Shown here: positions 44,228-52,676 of the stretch, piece after piece
Position numbering within the stretch: position 1 is the stretch's first letter
Layout: each line of letters opens with the position of its first letter
DNA from: Muricoccus nepalensis
Lineage (GTDB): Bacteria; Pseudomonadota; Alphaproteobacteria; Acetobacterales; Acetobacteraceae
Length of the DNA stretch: 64,000 nt
Assembly: GCF_006438825.1 (NCBI RefSeq)
Contig: NZ_RCZP01000002.1
Span: forward strand, 404,568-468,567
Direction of reading: 5' to 3'
The notes under the pieces: model-generated
The model's database searches: none
Told to the model about the DNA's origin: nothing
What the model saw: only the letters and a program-made list of their open reading frames with translations
Program-made: the position numbers and the translations under genes

Positions 44228-46234
44228 CTAAGCCCGGACGGGTTGTGCGGTGGTGTTGTGCTGGAGGGCGTCTCGGGCGGCTTGTACGATCTGGGGTGAG
44301 TTGAGGCCGGCGAGGTCGTACTGCTTTTTGGGCGTGTCGTGGTCGATGTAGGCGTCGGGCAGGGTGAGCGGGCGGAAGCGGAGCCCGCCGTCGAGGAGCC
44401 CGGCGTGGGCGAGGTGGTGGGCGACGAGGGACCCGAAGCCGCCGACCGAGCCCTCCTCGACGGTGAGCAGGACGGCGTGGGTGCGGGCGAGGCGCTCGAG
44501 GAGCTCGGTGTCGAGCGGCTTGGCGAAGCGAGCGTCGGCGACGGTGCAGGAGAGGCCCTGGGCCGCGAGTTCGTCGGCGGCGCGCAGCGCCTCGGCCAGG
44601 CGGGTGCCGTAGGAGAGGAGGGCGATGGTGGTGCCCTGGCGGAGCACGCGCCCCTTGCCGATCGGCAGCACCGTGCCGCGGGCGGGGATCTCGAGGCCGG
44701 TGCCCTCGCCGCGGGGGTAGCGGAGCGCGATCGGCCCGCTGTCGTGGGCGGCGGCCGTCGCCACCATGTGGGTGAGCTCCACCTCGTCGGCGGCGGCCAT
44801 CAGCGTCATGTTCGGGATGCAGCCGAGATAGGCGACGTCGTAGGCCCCGGCATGCGTCGCCCCGTCCGCGCCCACCAGCCCCGCCCGGTCCATGGCGAAG
44901 CGCACGGGCAGGTTCTGCAGCGCGACGTCGTGCACCACCTGGTCGTAGGCGCGCTGGAGGAAGGTCGAGTAGATGGCCACGAAGGGCCGCAGCCCCTCGC
45001 AGGCCATGCCGGCGGCAAAGGTGACGGCGTGCTGCTCGGCGATGCCGACGTCGAAGCTGCGGCGCGGGAAGCGCTTCTCGAAGGCATCCAGCCCCGTGCC
45101 GCCGGGCATGGCGGCGGTGACGGCGACGATGCGCGGGTCGGCCTCGGCCTCGGCGATGAGCGCGTTGGCGAAGACCTTCGTGTAGGAGGGCGGCCCGGGC
45201 GGCGCCTTGGCCTGCTCGCCCGTGACGACGTTGAACTTGACGACGCCGTGGTACTTGTCGGCCGCCGCCTCGGCGGGCTGGTAGCCTTTGCCCTTCTGGG
45301 TCACGACATGGAGCAGGATGGGCCCGCTCTCCTCGGCGTCGCGCAGGTTGCGCAGCACCGGCAGCAGGTGGTCGAGGTCGTGCCCGTCGACGGGGCCGAC
45401 GTAGTAGAAGCCCATCTCCTCGAAGAGCGTGCCGCCGGTGAGCATGCCGCGGGCGTACTCGTCGGCGCGCCGGGCGGCCTCGGCGATCGGGCGCGGGAAG
45501 CGCCGGGCAAGGCGGGCCATGACCTCGCGGATGGACAGGAAGGGCCGCGACGAGATGAGGCGCGACAGGTAGGCCGACATGGCGCCCACGGGGCGGGCGA
45601 TCGACATGTCGTTGTCGTTCAGCACGACGATGAGGCGCGACTTCAGCACGCCCGCGTTGTTCATCGCCTCGTAGGCCATGCCCGCCGACATGGCGCCGTC
45701 GCCGATCACCGCGATCACCGCCTGGCTGGACCGGTCGGCCACCCGCGCCGCCGGCAGCGAGGCGACCGCCCCCGCGCCGCCCCCGGCGCCCCCGCCCCCC
45801 TGGGCCGCCAGCAGGTCGCGCGCGACCGCCATGCCGAGCCCGGCCGAGATCGAGGTGGACGAGTGCGCGGCGCCGAAGGGGTCGTACTCGCTCTCGGCGC
45901 GCCGCGTGAAGCCGGACAGCCCGCCGCCCTGGCGGAGCGTGCGGATGCGGTCGCGCCGCCCGGTGAGGATCTTGTGCGGGTAGGCCTGGTGCCCGACGTC
46001 CCAGATCAGCCGGTCGCTCGGCGTGTCGAAGATGGCGTGCAAGGCCACCGTCAGCTCCACCACCCCGAGGCTCGCCCCCAGGTGACCCCCCGTCGTCGAG
46101 ACCGCGTCCACCGTCTCGAGGCGCAACTCGTCCGCCAGCTGCCGCAACTGCTCCGCCGAGAAGTTCCGCAGGTCCGCCGGAACCCTCACCCGGTCCAGCA
46201 ACGGCGTCGGCACGCGTCCAACAGGCAACGACAT
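44228..46234 (-). CDS. dxs: 1-deoxy-D-xylulose-5-phosphate synthase
   Basis: 668 residues from ATG 46232-46234. Makes DXP from pyruvate and glyceraldehyde 3-phosphate, the first step of the MEP isoprenoid pathway. Visible: [36 protein letters not shown], the thiamine motif [18 protein letters not shown] (178-195), [18 protein letters not shown], and [11 protein letters not shown]. An unusual Gly-rich insert ([17 protein letters not shown]..., residues ~144-171) sits just before the thiamine motif. Its place in a hopanoid locus suggests a supply of isoprenoid precursor for hopanoids; a second dxs could exist elsewhere. Confidence 0.95.
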   Translation of the reverse strand: MSLPVGRVPTPLLDRVRVPADLRNFSAEQLRQLADELRLETVDAVSTTGGHLGASLGVVELTVALHAIFDTPSDRLIWDVGHQAYPHKILTGRRDRIRTLRQGGGLSGFTRRAESEYDPFGAAHSSTSISAGLGMAVARDLLAAQGGGGAGGGAGAVASLPAARVADRSSQAVIAVIGDGAMSAGMAYEAMNNAGVLKSRLIVVLNDNDMSIARPVGAMSAYLSRLISSRPFLSIREVMARLARRFPRPIAEAARRADEYARGMLTGGTLFEEMGFYYVGPVDGHDLDHLLPVLRNLRDAEESGPILLHVVTQKGKGYQPAEAAADKYHGVVKFNVVTGEQAKAPPGPPSYTKVFANALIAEAEADPRIVAVTAAMPGGTGLDAFEKRFPRRSFDVGIAEQHAVTFAAGMACEGLRPFVAIYSTFLQRAYDQVVHDVALQNLPVRFAMDRAGLVGADGATHAGAYDVAYLGCIPNMTLMAAADEVELTHMVATAAAHDSGPIALRYPRGEGTGLEIPARGTVLPIGKGRVLRQGTTIALLSYGTRLAEALRAADELAAQGLSCTVADARFAKPLDTELLERLARTHAVLLTVEEGSVGGFGSLVAHHLAHAGLLDGGLRFRPLTLPDAYIDHDTPKKQYDLAGLNSPQIVQAARDALQHNTTAQPVRA

Positions 46235-46304
46235 GAAAACTTCCTCGGGCCTTCCGCGCGTCACGGCCGACAGGGATGGGGTGGCAGGAAGGGAGGGGAC
46301 GGGA

Positions 46305-47063
46305 TCAAGCGGCCACCAGCTGCGGCAGGATCTCGTCGCGGGCGCGGCTGACGTCGTCGGGGAAGTCGATCTCGACCCAGGGCAGGGCCGTCACGTCCGC
46401 GGCGCGGAAGCGGGAGGGCTCGGCCAGGATCAGGTCGCGGATCGCCTCCTCGTACTCGACCTCCGTGCGCCCGGCCTCCACGTAGGCGACGCAGCGCGCC
46501 GCCAGCGCCGCGGCCGTGTCGGCGGAGAAACGGAAGAAGCCGACGGACTCCCCGTGCCGGTCGTGCGCGTGCTCCGGCCGCTTGCGGAAATCCACGATCC
46601 GTTCGCCCTGGAAGCAGATCTTCACGGGCTCGTCGCCGGGCTCGATCTCCCGGTCCAGCAGAAGGATGTTCTCGCCGGGCGCGGCGAGAAGGATCCCGAT
46701 CATACGGTGGTCGTAAAGAACGTCGCCATCCATCAGCAGCACGGGCCCGCCGGTGCGCAGGCTCTCCGCCTGGGCATGGAGCGACACGAGGCTTCCCTCA
46801 CGGTACCGTTCGTTCGTCACGAAGCCGACGCGATCGGACCAGCCGAGGCGCGCGACCTCCTCCTCGATCCGCTCGCGCCGATAGCCGACGGTGATGCTGA
46901 TCTCCTCGATCCCGTGGCGCGCCAGGGCGTCGAGATGGCGGGCGAGAAGGCTCCGGCCACCGAACGAGAGAAGGATCTTCGGCCCGTCCTGCGCCTCGCC
47001 GAGCCGCCGACCGATCCCTGCCGCGAGAATGATCGCCGAGGCCGGACGCGTGGAATCGTTCAA
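46305..47063 (-). CDS. LicC/PntC-like CTP:phosphoalcohol or CTP:phosphonate cytidylyltransferase
   Basis: 252 residues from TTG 47061-47063 (GGGAAG upstream); ATG 47117 would add 18 residues of poor sequence. NTP-transferase fold: [12 protein letters not shown] (12-22), metal DGD (112-114) in [10 protein letters not shown], then [21 protein letters not shown] and [17 protein letters not shown], the pattern of LicC (phosphocholine) and AEP cytidylyltransferases. Divergent from the PEP mutase operon, so CTP + AEP giving CMP-AEP is the natural guess. A phosphocholine or phosphoethanolamine substrate remains possible. On the same strand as dxs (70-nt gap). Confidence 0.75.
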   Translation of the reverse strand: MNDSTRPASAIILAAGIGRRLGEAQDGPKILLSFGGRSLLARHLDALARHGIEEISITVGYRRERIEEEVARLGWSDRVGFVTNERYREGSLVSLHAQAESLRTGGPVLLMDGDVLYDHRMIGILLAAPGENILLLDREIEPGDEPVKICFQGERIVDFRKRPEHAHDRHGESVGFFRFSADTAAALAARCVAYVEAGRTEVEYEEAIRDLILAEPSRFRAADVTALPWVEIDFPDDVSRARDEILPQLVAA

Positions 47064-47191
47064 TCCGGGCTTCCCAATATTGGCCGATAGGTGTTGTGAA
47101 GGTAGGATGACAGCCATGGACCTGGCAAGTTCGGCCGCGGCGCGCCCGGGGATGAACGGCCTGCAACGGTCCGCCCGAGCGGAGAAGCGCC
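47064..47191. promoter_or_regulatory. Divergent promoter region of the phosphonate genes
   Basis: The 128-nt gap between the cytidylyltransferase (if started at 47063) and the PEP mutase is relatively AT-rich. It contains a perfect 10-bp palindrome CCAATATTGG at 47074-47083 followed by TTGTG at 47094, the kind of site a dimeric regulator could bind to act on both directions. No Pho box or recognisable -35/-10 pair could be assigned with confidence. Confidence 0.35.
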
Positions 47192-48841
47192 TTGAGCGAA
47201 GCCACGCCGACCACCACGCCCACCGCCCGCGCGGCCACCCCCGCCACGCGCTTCGCGGCGCTGCGCCAGGAGATCTTCTCGCCCTCGCTCTCCTTCCTGA
47301 TGGAGGCGCATGACGGCATCTCCGCCAAGCTCGTGCAGGAGGCGGGCTTCCGCGGCGTCTGGGCCTCGGGGCTGACGACCTCCGCCGCCCTCGGCCTGCG
47401 CGACAGCAACGAGGCGTCCTGGACGCAGGTGCTCGACGTGCTCGAGTACATGGCGGACGCGACCACCCTGCCGATCCTCGTCGACGGCGACACCGGCCAC
47501 GGCAACTTCAACAACGTCCGCCGCTTCGTGCGCAAGCTCTGCGAGCGCGGCATCGCCGGCGTCTGCATCGAGGACAAGCTCTTCCCGAAGACGAACTCCT
47601 TCATCGGCGAGGCGCAGCCGCTGGCCGATGTCGACGAGTTCTGCGGCCGCATCAAGGCCGGCAAGGACAGCCAGACCGATGACGACTTCGTCCTCGTCGC
47701 GCGCGTCGAGGCGCTGATCTCGGGCCAGGGCATGGAGGAGGCGCTGCGCCGCGCCGAGGCCTATCACCGCGCCGGCGCCGACGCGATCCTCATTCATTCC
47801 AAGAAGTCCGACGCCGCCGAGATCTTCGAGTTCACCGAGCGCTGGGCCAACCGCGCGCCCGTCGTCATCGTGCCGACGATGTACTACGCGACGCCGACGG
47901 ACCTGTTCCGCCAGGCCGGCATCTCCACCATCATCTGGGCCAACCACCTGATGCGCTCCTCCATCGCCGCCATGCGGGAGACGGCGGCGCGCATCCACGA
48001 GGACCAGTCGCTGGTGCGCGTCGAGGGCAGCGTCGCGACGGTGAAGGACATCTTCCGCATCGTCGGCAATGCGGAGCTCGAAGAGGCCGAGCGCCGCTAC
48101 CTGCCCGCCCGCCCCGCGGTGTCGGCCGTCGTGCTCGCGGCCTCGGGCGGGGAGCTGGCGGGCCTGGCCGCCGGGCAGCCGAAATGCATGGCGGATATCC
48201 GCGGCCAGTCGCTGCTCGCGCGCCTCGTCGGCACCCTGCGCGAGAGCGGCGTGCGCAACGTGTCGGTGGTGCGCGGCGCGCACAAGGAGGCCGTCGCGCT
48301 CCAGGGCGTGCGGATGGTCGATAACGACCGCCACGCCTCCACCGGCGAGGCCTGGTCGCTGGCCAGCGCGCGCGACGCGATCCGCGGCGAGACGGTGGTG
48401 GCCTACGGCGACGTGCTCTTCCGCCGCTACATCCTCGACAGCCTGCTGACCAGCCGCGCGGACGTGGTCGTGGCCGTGGACACGCTCGGCGCCACCCAGT
48501 CCCGCCCCGGCCAGCGCGACCTCGTCGTCGCCGACCGCCGCTTCTCCGGCGACTACCTCGACGACAGCCCGGCCACCCTGCGGCGCATCGCGCAGGACAT
48601 CGCGCCGGATGAGATCTGCGGCGAGTGGATGGGTCTCGCCCGCTTCAGCGCGCGCGGCGCCGAGTGGCTGCGGGAGGAGATCGCGGCGCTGGAGGCCGAG
48701 GGCCTGCTGGAGGGCGCCGACCTGCCGGCGCTGCTCACGCGCCTCGCGGCCAAGCACCCCGTGCGCGTGAAGTACTTCACCGGCCACTGGCTGGACGTGG
48801 ACACCCTGACCGACCTCGCCGAGGCGCGAAACTTCACCTGA
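47192..48841 (+). CDS. aepX: Phosphoenolpyruvate mutase fused to nucleotidyltransferase
   Basis: 549 residues from TTG 47192 with GGAGAAG upstream. Residues ~20-300 are PEP mutase, which rearranges PEP to phosphonopyruvate, the entry to all known C-P natural products: DGD (98-100) and the signature EDK-x5-NS (127-136, [10 protein letters not shown]). Residues ~305-549 are an NTP-transferase domain ([49 protein letters not shown]). Its Gly-rich loop reads [10 protein letters not shown], not the LAAGxGxR of stand-alone enzymes; this may be normal for fused forms. First gene of the AEP operon; 1-nt overlap with the next. Confidence 0.9.
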   Translation: MSEATPTTTPTARAATPATRFAALRQEIFSPSLSFLMEAHDGISAKLVQEAGFRGVWASGLTTSAALGLRDSNEASWTQVLDVLEYMADATTLPILVDGDTGHGNFNNVRRFVRKLCERGIAGVCIEDKLFPKTNSFIGEAQPLADVDEFCGRIKAGKDSQTDDDFVLVARVEALISGQGMEEALRRAEAYHRAGADAILIHSKKSDAAEIFEFTERWANRAPVVIVPTMYYATPTDLFRQAGISTIIWANHLMRSSIAAMRETAARIHEDQSLVRVEGSVATVKDIFRIVGNAELEEAERRYLPARPAVSAVVLAASGGELAGLAAGQPKCMADIRGQSLLARLVGTLRESGVRNVSVVRGAHKEAVALQGVRMVDNDRHASTGEAWSLASARDAIRGETVVAYGDVLFRRYILDSLLTSRADVVVAVDTLGATQSRPGQRDLVVADRRFSGDYLDDSPATLRRIAQDIAPDEICGEWMGLARFSARGAEWLREEIAALEAEGLLEGADLPALLTRLAAKHPVRVKYFTGHWLDVDTLTDLAEARNFT

Positions 48842-49983
48842 TGATCACCGCGGACGACTTCATCGCCGAGGCCGGGCGCGCCGGCTTCGACTTCTACACG
48901 GGCGTGCCCTGCAGCTTCCTCACGCCGCTGATCAACGGCGTCCTCTCCACGCCGTCGCTCGACTATGTCGGTGCGGCGAGCGAGGGGGAAGCGGTGGCCA
49001 TCGCGTCGGGCGCCTGGCTCGCCGGGCGGCGCACGGTGGTGATGTGCCAGAACTCCGGCCTCGGCAACGCGGTGAACCCGCTCACCTCGCTCAACGCGCC
49101 GTTCCGCATCCCCACCCTGTTCCTGACGACCTGGCGCGGCGAGCCCGGCATCCCCGACGAGCCGCAGCACGAGGTCATGGGCCGCATCACCCAGGACCTG
49201 ATCGCGCTGATGGGGCTGGAGCAGGCGCCCTTTCCGGCGGGCACGCAGGCGCTGGCCCCGGCGCTGGCGCATGCCGCCGGGCGCATGAAGGCGACCGGCC
49301 TTCCCTACGCCTTCGTGGTCCGCAAGGACGACGTGGCCGACACCCCGCTCGACCAGCCACCGCGCGCGCTGCCGCCGCCCGGCCGGCGCGAGAGCTTCCC
49401 GGGAGAGGGGCCGCGCCCCGTGCGCGCCGCCGTGCTGGAACGCTTCCTCTCGCTCGCGCCGGAGGCCGCGGCGGTCATCGCGACGACGGGCAAGTGCGGG
49501 CGCGAGCTCTTCACCCTCGCGGACCGCCCGCAGCACCTCTACCAGGTCGGCTCCATGGGGGCGGCCAGCGGCATGGCGCTCGGCGTCGCGCTGAACAACC
49601 CGCGGCCGGTCGTGGTGCTCGACGGGGACGGCGCGGCGCTGATGAAGCTCGGCACCTTCGCCACCATCGGCGCCCACGCCCCGGCCAACCTCGTCCACGT
49701 CCTCCTCGACAACGGCGTGCACGATTCCACGGGCGGCCAGGCCACCGTCTCGGCGTCCGTCGACTTCGCCGCCATCGCGCTCGCCTGCGGCTACCGGCAG
49801 GCCTTCTCCTGCGAGAGCCTGGACGGCTTCGAGGCCGCCTTCCGCGCGGCCCTCGCGGAGCAAGGCCCCTCGATGATCCACCTCCGGATCGCGCCCGGCT
49901 CCATGGCGAAGCTCGGCCGTCCCACGGTCGGCCCGGCCGAGGTCGCGCGACGGTTCCAGGCCTTCCTGGCCTCCCCCGTGTGA
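48841..49983 (+). CDS. aepY: Phosphonopyruvate decarboxylase
   Basis: 380 residues, coupled to PEP mutase (TGATG). A thiamine-diphosphate enzyme that decarboxylates phosphonopyruvate to phosphonoacetaldehyde and so pulls the unfavourable mutase reaction forward. Visible: FYTGVPCSFLTPLINGV, the Glu in AASEGEAVAIASGAWLAG, GNAVNPLTSL, TTWRGEPGIPDEPQHEVMG, and the thiamine motif DGDGAALMKLGTFATIG with DNGVHDSTGGQ. Complete length for the family. The next gene overlaps by 4 nt (GTGA). Confidence 0.95.
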   Translation: MITADDFIAEAGRAGFDFYTGVPCSFLTPLINGVLSTPSLDYVGAASEGEAVAIASGAWLAGRRTVVMCQNSGLGNAVNPLTSLNAPFRIPTLFLTTWRGEPGIPDEPQHEVMGRITQDLIALMGLEQAPFPAGTQALAPALAHAAGRMKATGLPYAFVVRKDDVADTPLDQPPRALPPPGRRESFPGEGPRPVRAAVLERFLSLAPEAAAVIATTGKCGRELFTLADRPQHLYQVGSMGAASGMALGVALNNPRPVVVLDGDGAALMKLGTFATIGAHAPANLVHVLLDNGVHDSTGGQATVSASVDFAAIALACGYRQAFSCESLDGFEAAFRAALAEQGPSMIHLRIAPGSMAKLGRPTVGPAEVARRFQAFLASPV

Positions 49984-50978
49984 TCCTCTCGGGCGCCCTC
50001 GGGCTGCTGGTGGGCCTCGCGCTCGCCGGCGTGCTGATCGCGATGAACGATCCCGCGCAGATCCTCCGCCTCCTGCTGGAGACGGGGTGGTGGATGGCGC
50101 TCGTCGTGGCGCTGAACGTCGCGCAGATCTTCGCCTCCGCCGCCGGCTGGGCGCCCCTGATCGACGACCCGCGCCGGCCCGGGCTGCTCGGCCTTGCGCG
50201 GCTCCGCTGGATCCGGGTCGCGGCCAACGCCATCCTGCCCGTGGTGCAGGCGGTGGGCGAGCTCGTGCGGGCGCAGCTGCTGTTCCGCGCCGGCGTCGCG
50301 AAGGTGCGGGTGATCGCGAGCGTCGCGACCGATCTCGGCACCGAGATGGCGTCGCAGATCCTCTTCTCGCTGCTCGGCCTCGCGGTGCTGATGACGATCC
50401 CCCACGCGGGCGGCGGCTCGACGGCCCTCTGGGCCGTGGTCGGCACCGCCCTCGGCGCGGGCATCACGGGCGCCTTCATGGCAGCCCACCGCTGGGGCCT
50501 CTTCCGCGTGATCGAGCGCCTGCTGCCGGGCCTTGCCGCCCGCGTGGGCTGGACCTCGCTCGGGGAGCTCTCCGGGTTGAACGACGCCGTCGTGGCGCTC
50601 TACCGCCAGCCGGGCCGCCTATGGCGCAGCGGCGGCTGGCACCTCGCCTCCTGGCTCATCGGCGTGCTGGAGACCTGGGCCGCGCTGCACGCGGTCGGCG
50701 CGGAGGCCGGCCTCGCGGAGGCGCTGGTGATCGAGAGCCTGGGCCAGGCCGTGCGCAGCGCCGGCTTCTTTATCCCGGGCGCGCTCGGCCTGCAGGAGGG
50801 CGGCTACGTGCTCATCGGCGCGATGTTCGGCATCCCGGCGGAGCAGGCCATCGCGCTCGTCCTTGTGCGGCGGCTGCGCGACGTCATCCTCGGCGTGCCC
50901 GGCGTGATCGCCTGGCGCTGGGGCGTCGCCGCCGACCGTGCCACCATGGCCGCGAGCGAGGCGAGAGGACACCCATGA
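49980..50978 (+). CDS. HpnL-like membrane protein (LPG-synthase TM family)
   Basis: 332 residues from GTG 49980. About eight membrane helices (ALGLLVGLALAGVLIAM, WMALVVALNVAQIFASAAG, LLGLAVLMTI, LWAVVGTALGAGITGAFM, LVIESLGQAVRSAGFFIPG). GELVRAQLLFRAGV and GALGLQEGGYVLIGAMFG match the flippase-like LPG-synthase/HpnL family found in hopanoid clusters. It overlaps aepY before it and the AEP transaminase after it by 4 nt each, so it is made with the phosphonate enzymes. A flippase or transferase for a phosphonate-bearing lipid is the obvious idea; nothing in the sequence proves it. Confidence 0.75.
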   Translation: MILSGALGLLVGLALAGVLIAMNDPAQILRLLLETGWWMALVVALNVAQIFASAAGWAPLIDDPRRPGLLGLARLRWIRVAANAILPVVQAVGELVRAQLLFRAGVAKVRVIASVATDLGTEMASQILFSLLGLAVLMTIPHAGGGSTALWAVVGTALGAGITGAFMAAHRWGLFRVIERLLPGLAARVGWTSLGELSGLNDAVVALYRQPGRLWRSGGWHLASWLIGVLETWAALHAVGAEAGLAEALVIESLGQAVRSAGFFIPGALGLQEGGYVLIGAMFGIPAEQAIALVLVRRLRDVILGVPGVIAWRWGVAADRATMAASEARGHP

Positions 50979-52075
50979 CCGACGGCCCCATCCTTCTGAC
51001 GCCCGGCCCGCTGACGACGGCGATCGAGACCCGCCGCGCCATGCTGCGCGACTGGGGCTCCCGCGACCCGGCCTTCATCGCCCTCACCGCGGAGTTGCGC
51101 GACCGGCTGCTGCGCGTCGCGAAGGGGGAGGGGACGCACGCGGCGGTCCCGCTCCAGGGCTCCGGCACCTTCATCGTCGAGGCCGCCATCGCGACCCTCG
51201 TGGCGCCCGGCGACAAGCTGCTGGTGCTCGTCAACGGCGCCTATGGCGAGAGGATGGTCACGATCGCCCGCCGCCTGGGCCGCGCCGTCGAGGCGCTGCG
51301 CTGGGCGGAGGACCGGTCGGTGGAGCCCGCGCGCGTCGCGGCGGCGCTGCGGGCGGATCCCGCCATCACCCATGTCGCCCTCGTCCACTGCGAGACCACG
51401 ACCGGCATCCTGAACCCGCTCGAGGCCGTCGCCGCGGCCGTGGCGGAGGCCGGCCGCGCCCTGCTGCTCGATGCCATGAGCAGCTTCGGCGCCCTGCCGC
51501 TCGACCTCTCCGCAACGCCTGTCACGGCGGTGCTCGCCTCCTCCAACAAGTGCCTGGAGGGCGTGCCCGGCCTCGGCTTCGCGCTGGTGGAGCCCGCGGC
51601 GCTGGAGCGCGCGAGAGGGGCCAGCCCCTCGCTCAGCCTCGACCTCCATGCGCAGTGGCGCGGCTTCGAGGCGGACGGGCAGTGGCGCTTCACGCCCCCG
51701 GTGCAGGTCGTCGCCGCGCTGGTGGAGGCGCTGCGCCTGCTGGAGGCCGAGGGCGGCCCCGAGGCGCGCCACGCCCGCTACCGCGACAACTTCGACACGC
51801 TGCTGGCGGGCATGCAGCGGCTCGGCTTCGCGCTCTTCCTCGACGAGCGGGTGCAGGCGCCGATCATCGCGACCTTCCACCTTCCCCCGGCGCGTGGCCT
51901 CGCCTTCCGCGCCCTCTACGACGCGCTGGCCGCGCGGGGCTTCCTCATCTACCCCGGCAAGCTGACCCAGGCGGAGACCTTCCGCATCGGCTGCATCGGC
52001 GCGCTCGACCGCCGCGACTTCGCGCGCCTGCTGGAGGCGGTGGAGGGCTCGCTCAGGGTGCTCGAGGCCGCCTGA
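50975..52075 (+). CDS. aepZ: 2-aminoethylphosphonate-pyruvate transaminase
   Basis: 366 residues. A class V PLP aminotransferase: LLTPGPLTTAIETRRAML at the N-terminus, PLQGSGTFIVEAAI, VHCETTTGILNPL, LLLDAMSSFGALPLD (Asp binding PLP nitrogen) and Lys192 in VLASSNKCLEGVPG, the PhnW/AepZ pattern. In this operon it runs in the biosynthetic direction, aminating phosphonoacetaldehyde to AEP; catabolic phosphonatase (PhnX) is absent, which supports synthesis. Its stop abuts the stop of the convergent CDP-alcohol transferase. Confidence 0.9.
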   Translation: MTDGPILLTPGPLTTAIETRRAMLRDWGSRDPAFIALTAELRDRLLRVAKGEGTHAAVPLQGSGTFIVEAAIATLVAPGDKLLVLVNGAYGERMVTIARRLGRAVEALRWAEDRSVEPARVAAALRADPAITHVALVHCETTTGILNPLEAVAAAVAEAGRALLLDAMSSFGALPLDLSATPVTAVLASSNKCLEGVPGLGFALVEPAALERARGASPSLSLDLHAQWRGFEADGQWRFTPPVQVVAALVEALRLLEAEGGPEARHARYRDNFDTLLAGMQRLGFALFLDERVQAPIIATFHLPPARGLAFRALYDALAARGFLIYPGKLTQAETFRIGCIGALDRRDFARLLEAVEGSLRVLEAA

Positions 52076-52675
52076 TCAGGGCCGCTGCCCCGCCCGCGCG
52101 TGCCGCGTACCGGTGAGGCCGAGCCAGATCGCCGCGATCGGCGTGATGACGGCAGCCGCCACCAGCATCGGCGCCGTCGCCCCGATCCAGACGAGCACCG
52201 GCACGAGCGCGAGGAGGTCGTCGGGGTCGATGATGATCCCCGGCGCCGGCTCGTAGCCGCGAAGCGTCCCGATGCGGAGGACGTGGAGCTGCCAGAAGAG
52301 CGCCCCGATCCCCGCCCCCGCGACGAGGCCGAGCAGCGGCCCGAGCATCCCGGGCTGCGCGCCGGCGCCGAGCCCGAGGCCGATGAAGGCGATGATGTTC
52401 GAGAAGCAGTCGCTGAACAGGTCGTAGCGGTGCCCCGCCGCGCTCGACTGGCCCGTCTGGCGCGCCAGCTCCCCGTCCGCGCGGTCAAGCAGCATCGAGA
52501 GAAGGAAAATCCCTCCCCCGATCGCGGGCCAGGGCCCGTTCCCCGCGAAGGCGACAGCCGCGGCGATGCCCGTGAGGACGCGGAGCGTGGTGATCTGGTT
52601 CGGCGTCACGCCGCTCGGCGCCACCACCCGCACGGCGGGGCGGACGATCCGATGGATGACGGTGTTGGCGCTCAC
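52076..52675 (-). CDS. CDP-alcohol phosphatidyltransferase-family enzyme
   Basis: 199 residues from GTG 52673-52675. The CDP-OH-P motif is perfect: D64-x2-D67-G-x2-A-R72-x8-G81-x3-D85-x3-D89. About five membrane helices (PAIGGGIFLLSMLLD, NIIAFIGLGLGAGA, LGLVAGAGIGALFW, ALVPVLVWIGATAP, AAVITPIAAIWLGL). These enzymes join a CMP-activated group to an alcohol in the membrane. Between CMP-AEP synthesis genes and a co-directional diiron protein, it is the natural candidate for placing AEP on diacylglycerol or another lipid alcohol. The start is 1 nt after the diiron gene stop. Confidence 0.85.
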   Translation of the reverse strand: MSANTVIHRIVRPAVRVVAPSGVTPNQITTLRVLTGIAAAVAFAGNGPWPAIGGGIFLLSMLLDRADGELARQTGQSSAAGHRYDLFSDCFSNIIAFIGLGLGAGAQPGMLGPLLGLVAGAGIGALFWQLHVLRIGTLRGYEPAPGIIIDPDDLLALVPVLVWIGATAPMLVAAAVITPIAAIWLGLTGTRHARAGQRP

Positions 52676-52676
52676 C

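Noticed and set aside
41675-44299. Long plus-strand frame opposite hpnN
   Set aside because: Composition dominated by Arg, Gly, His and Gln, no domain; hpnN in the opposite direction is complete and typical.
47192-48841. Loss of function of the fused nucleotidyltransferase because of LAAS instead of LAAG
   Set aside because: Kept as a question only; other family motifs ([15 protein letters not shown]) are intact and the loop may be normal for fused PEP mutases.
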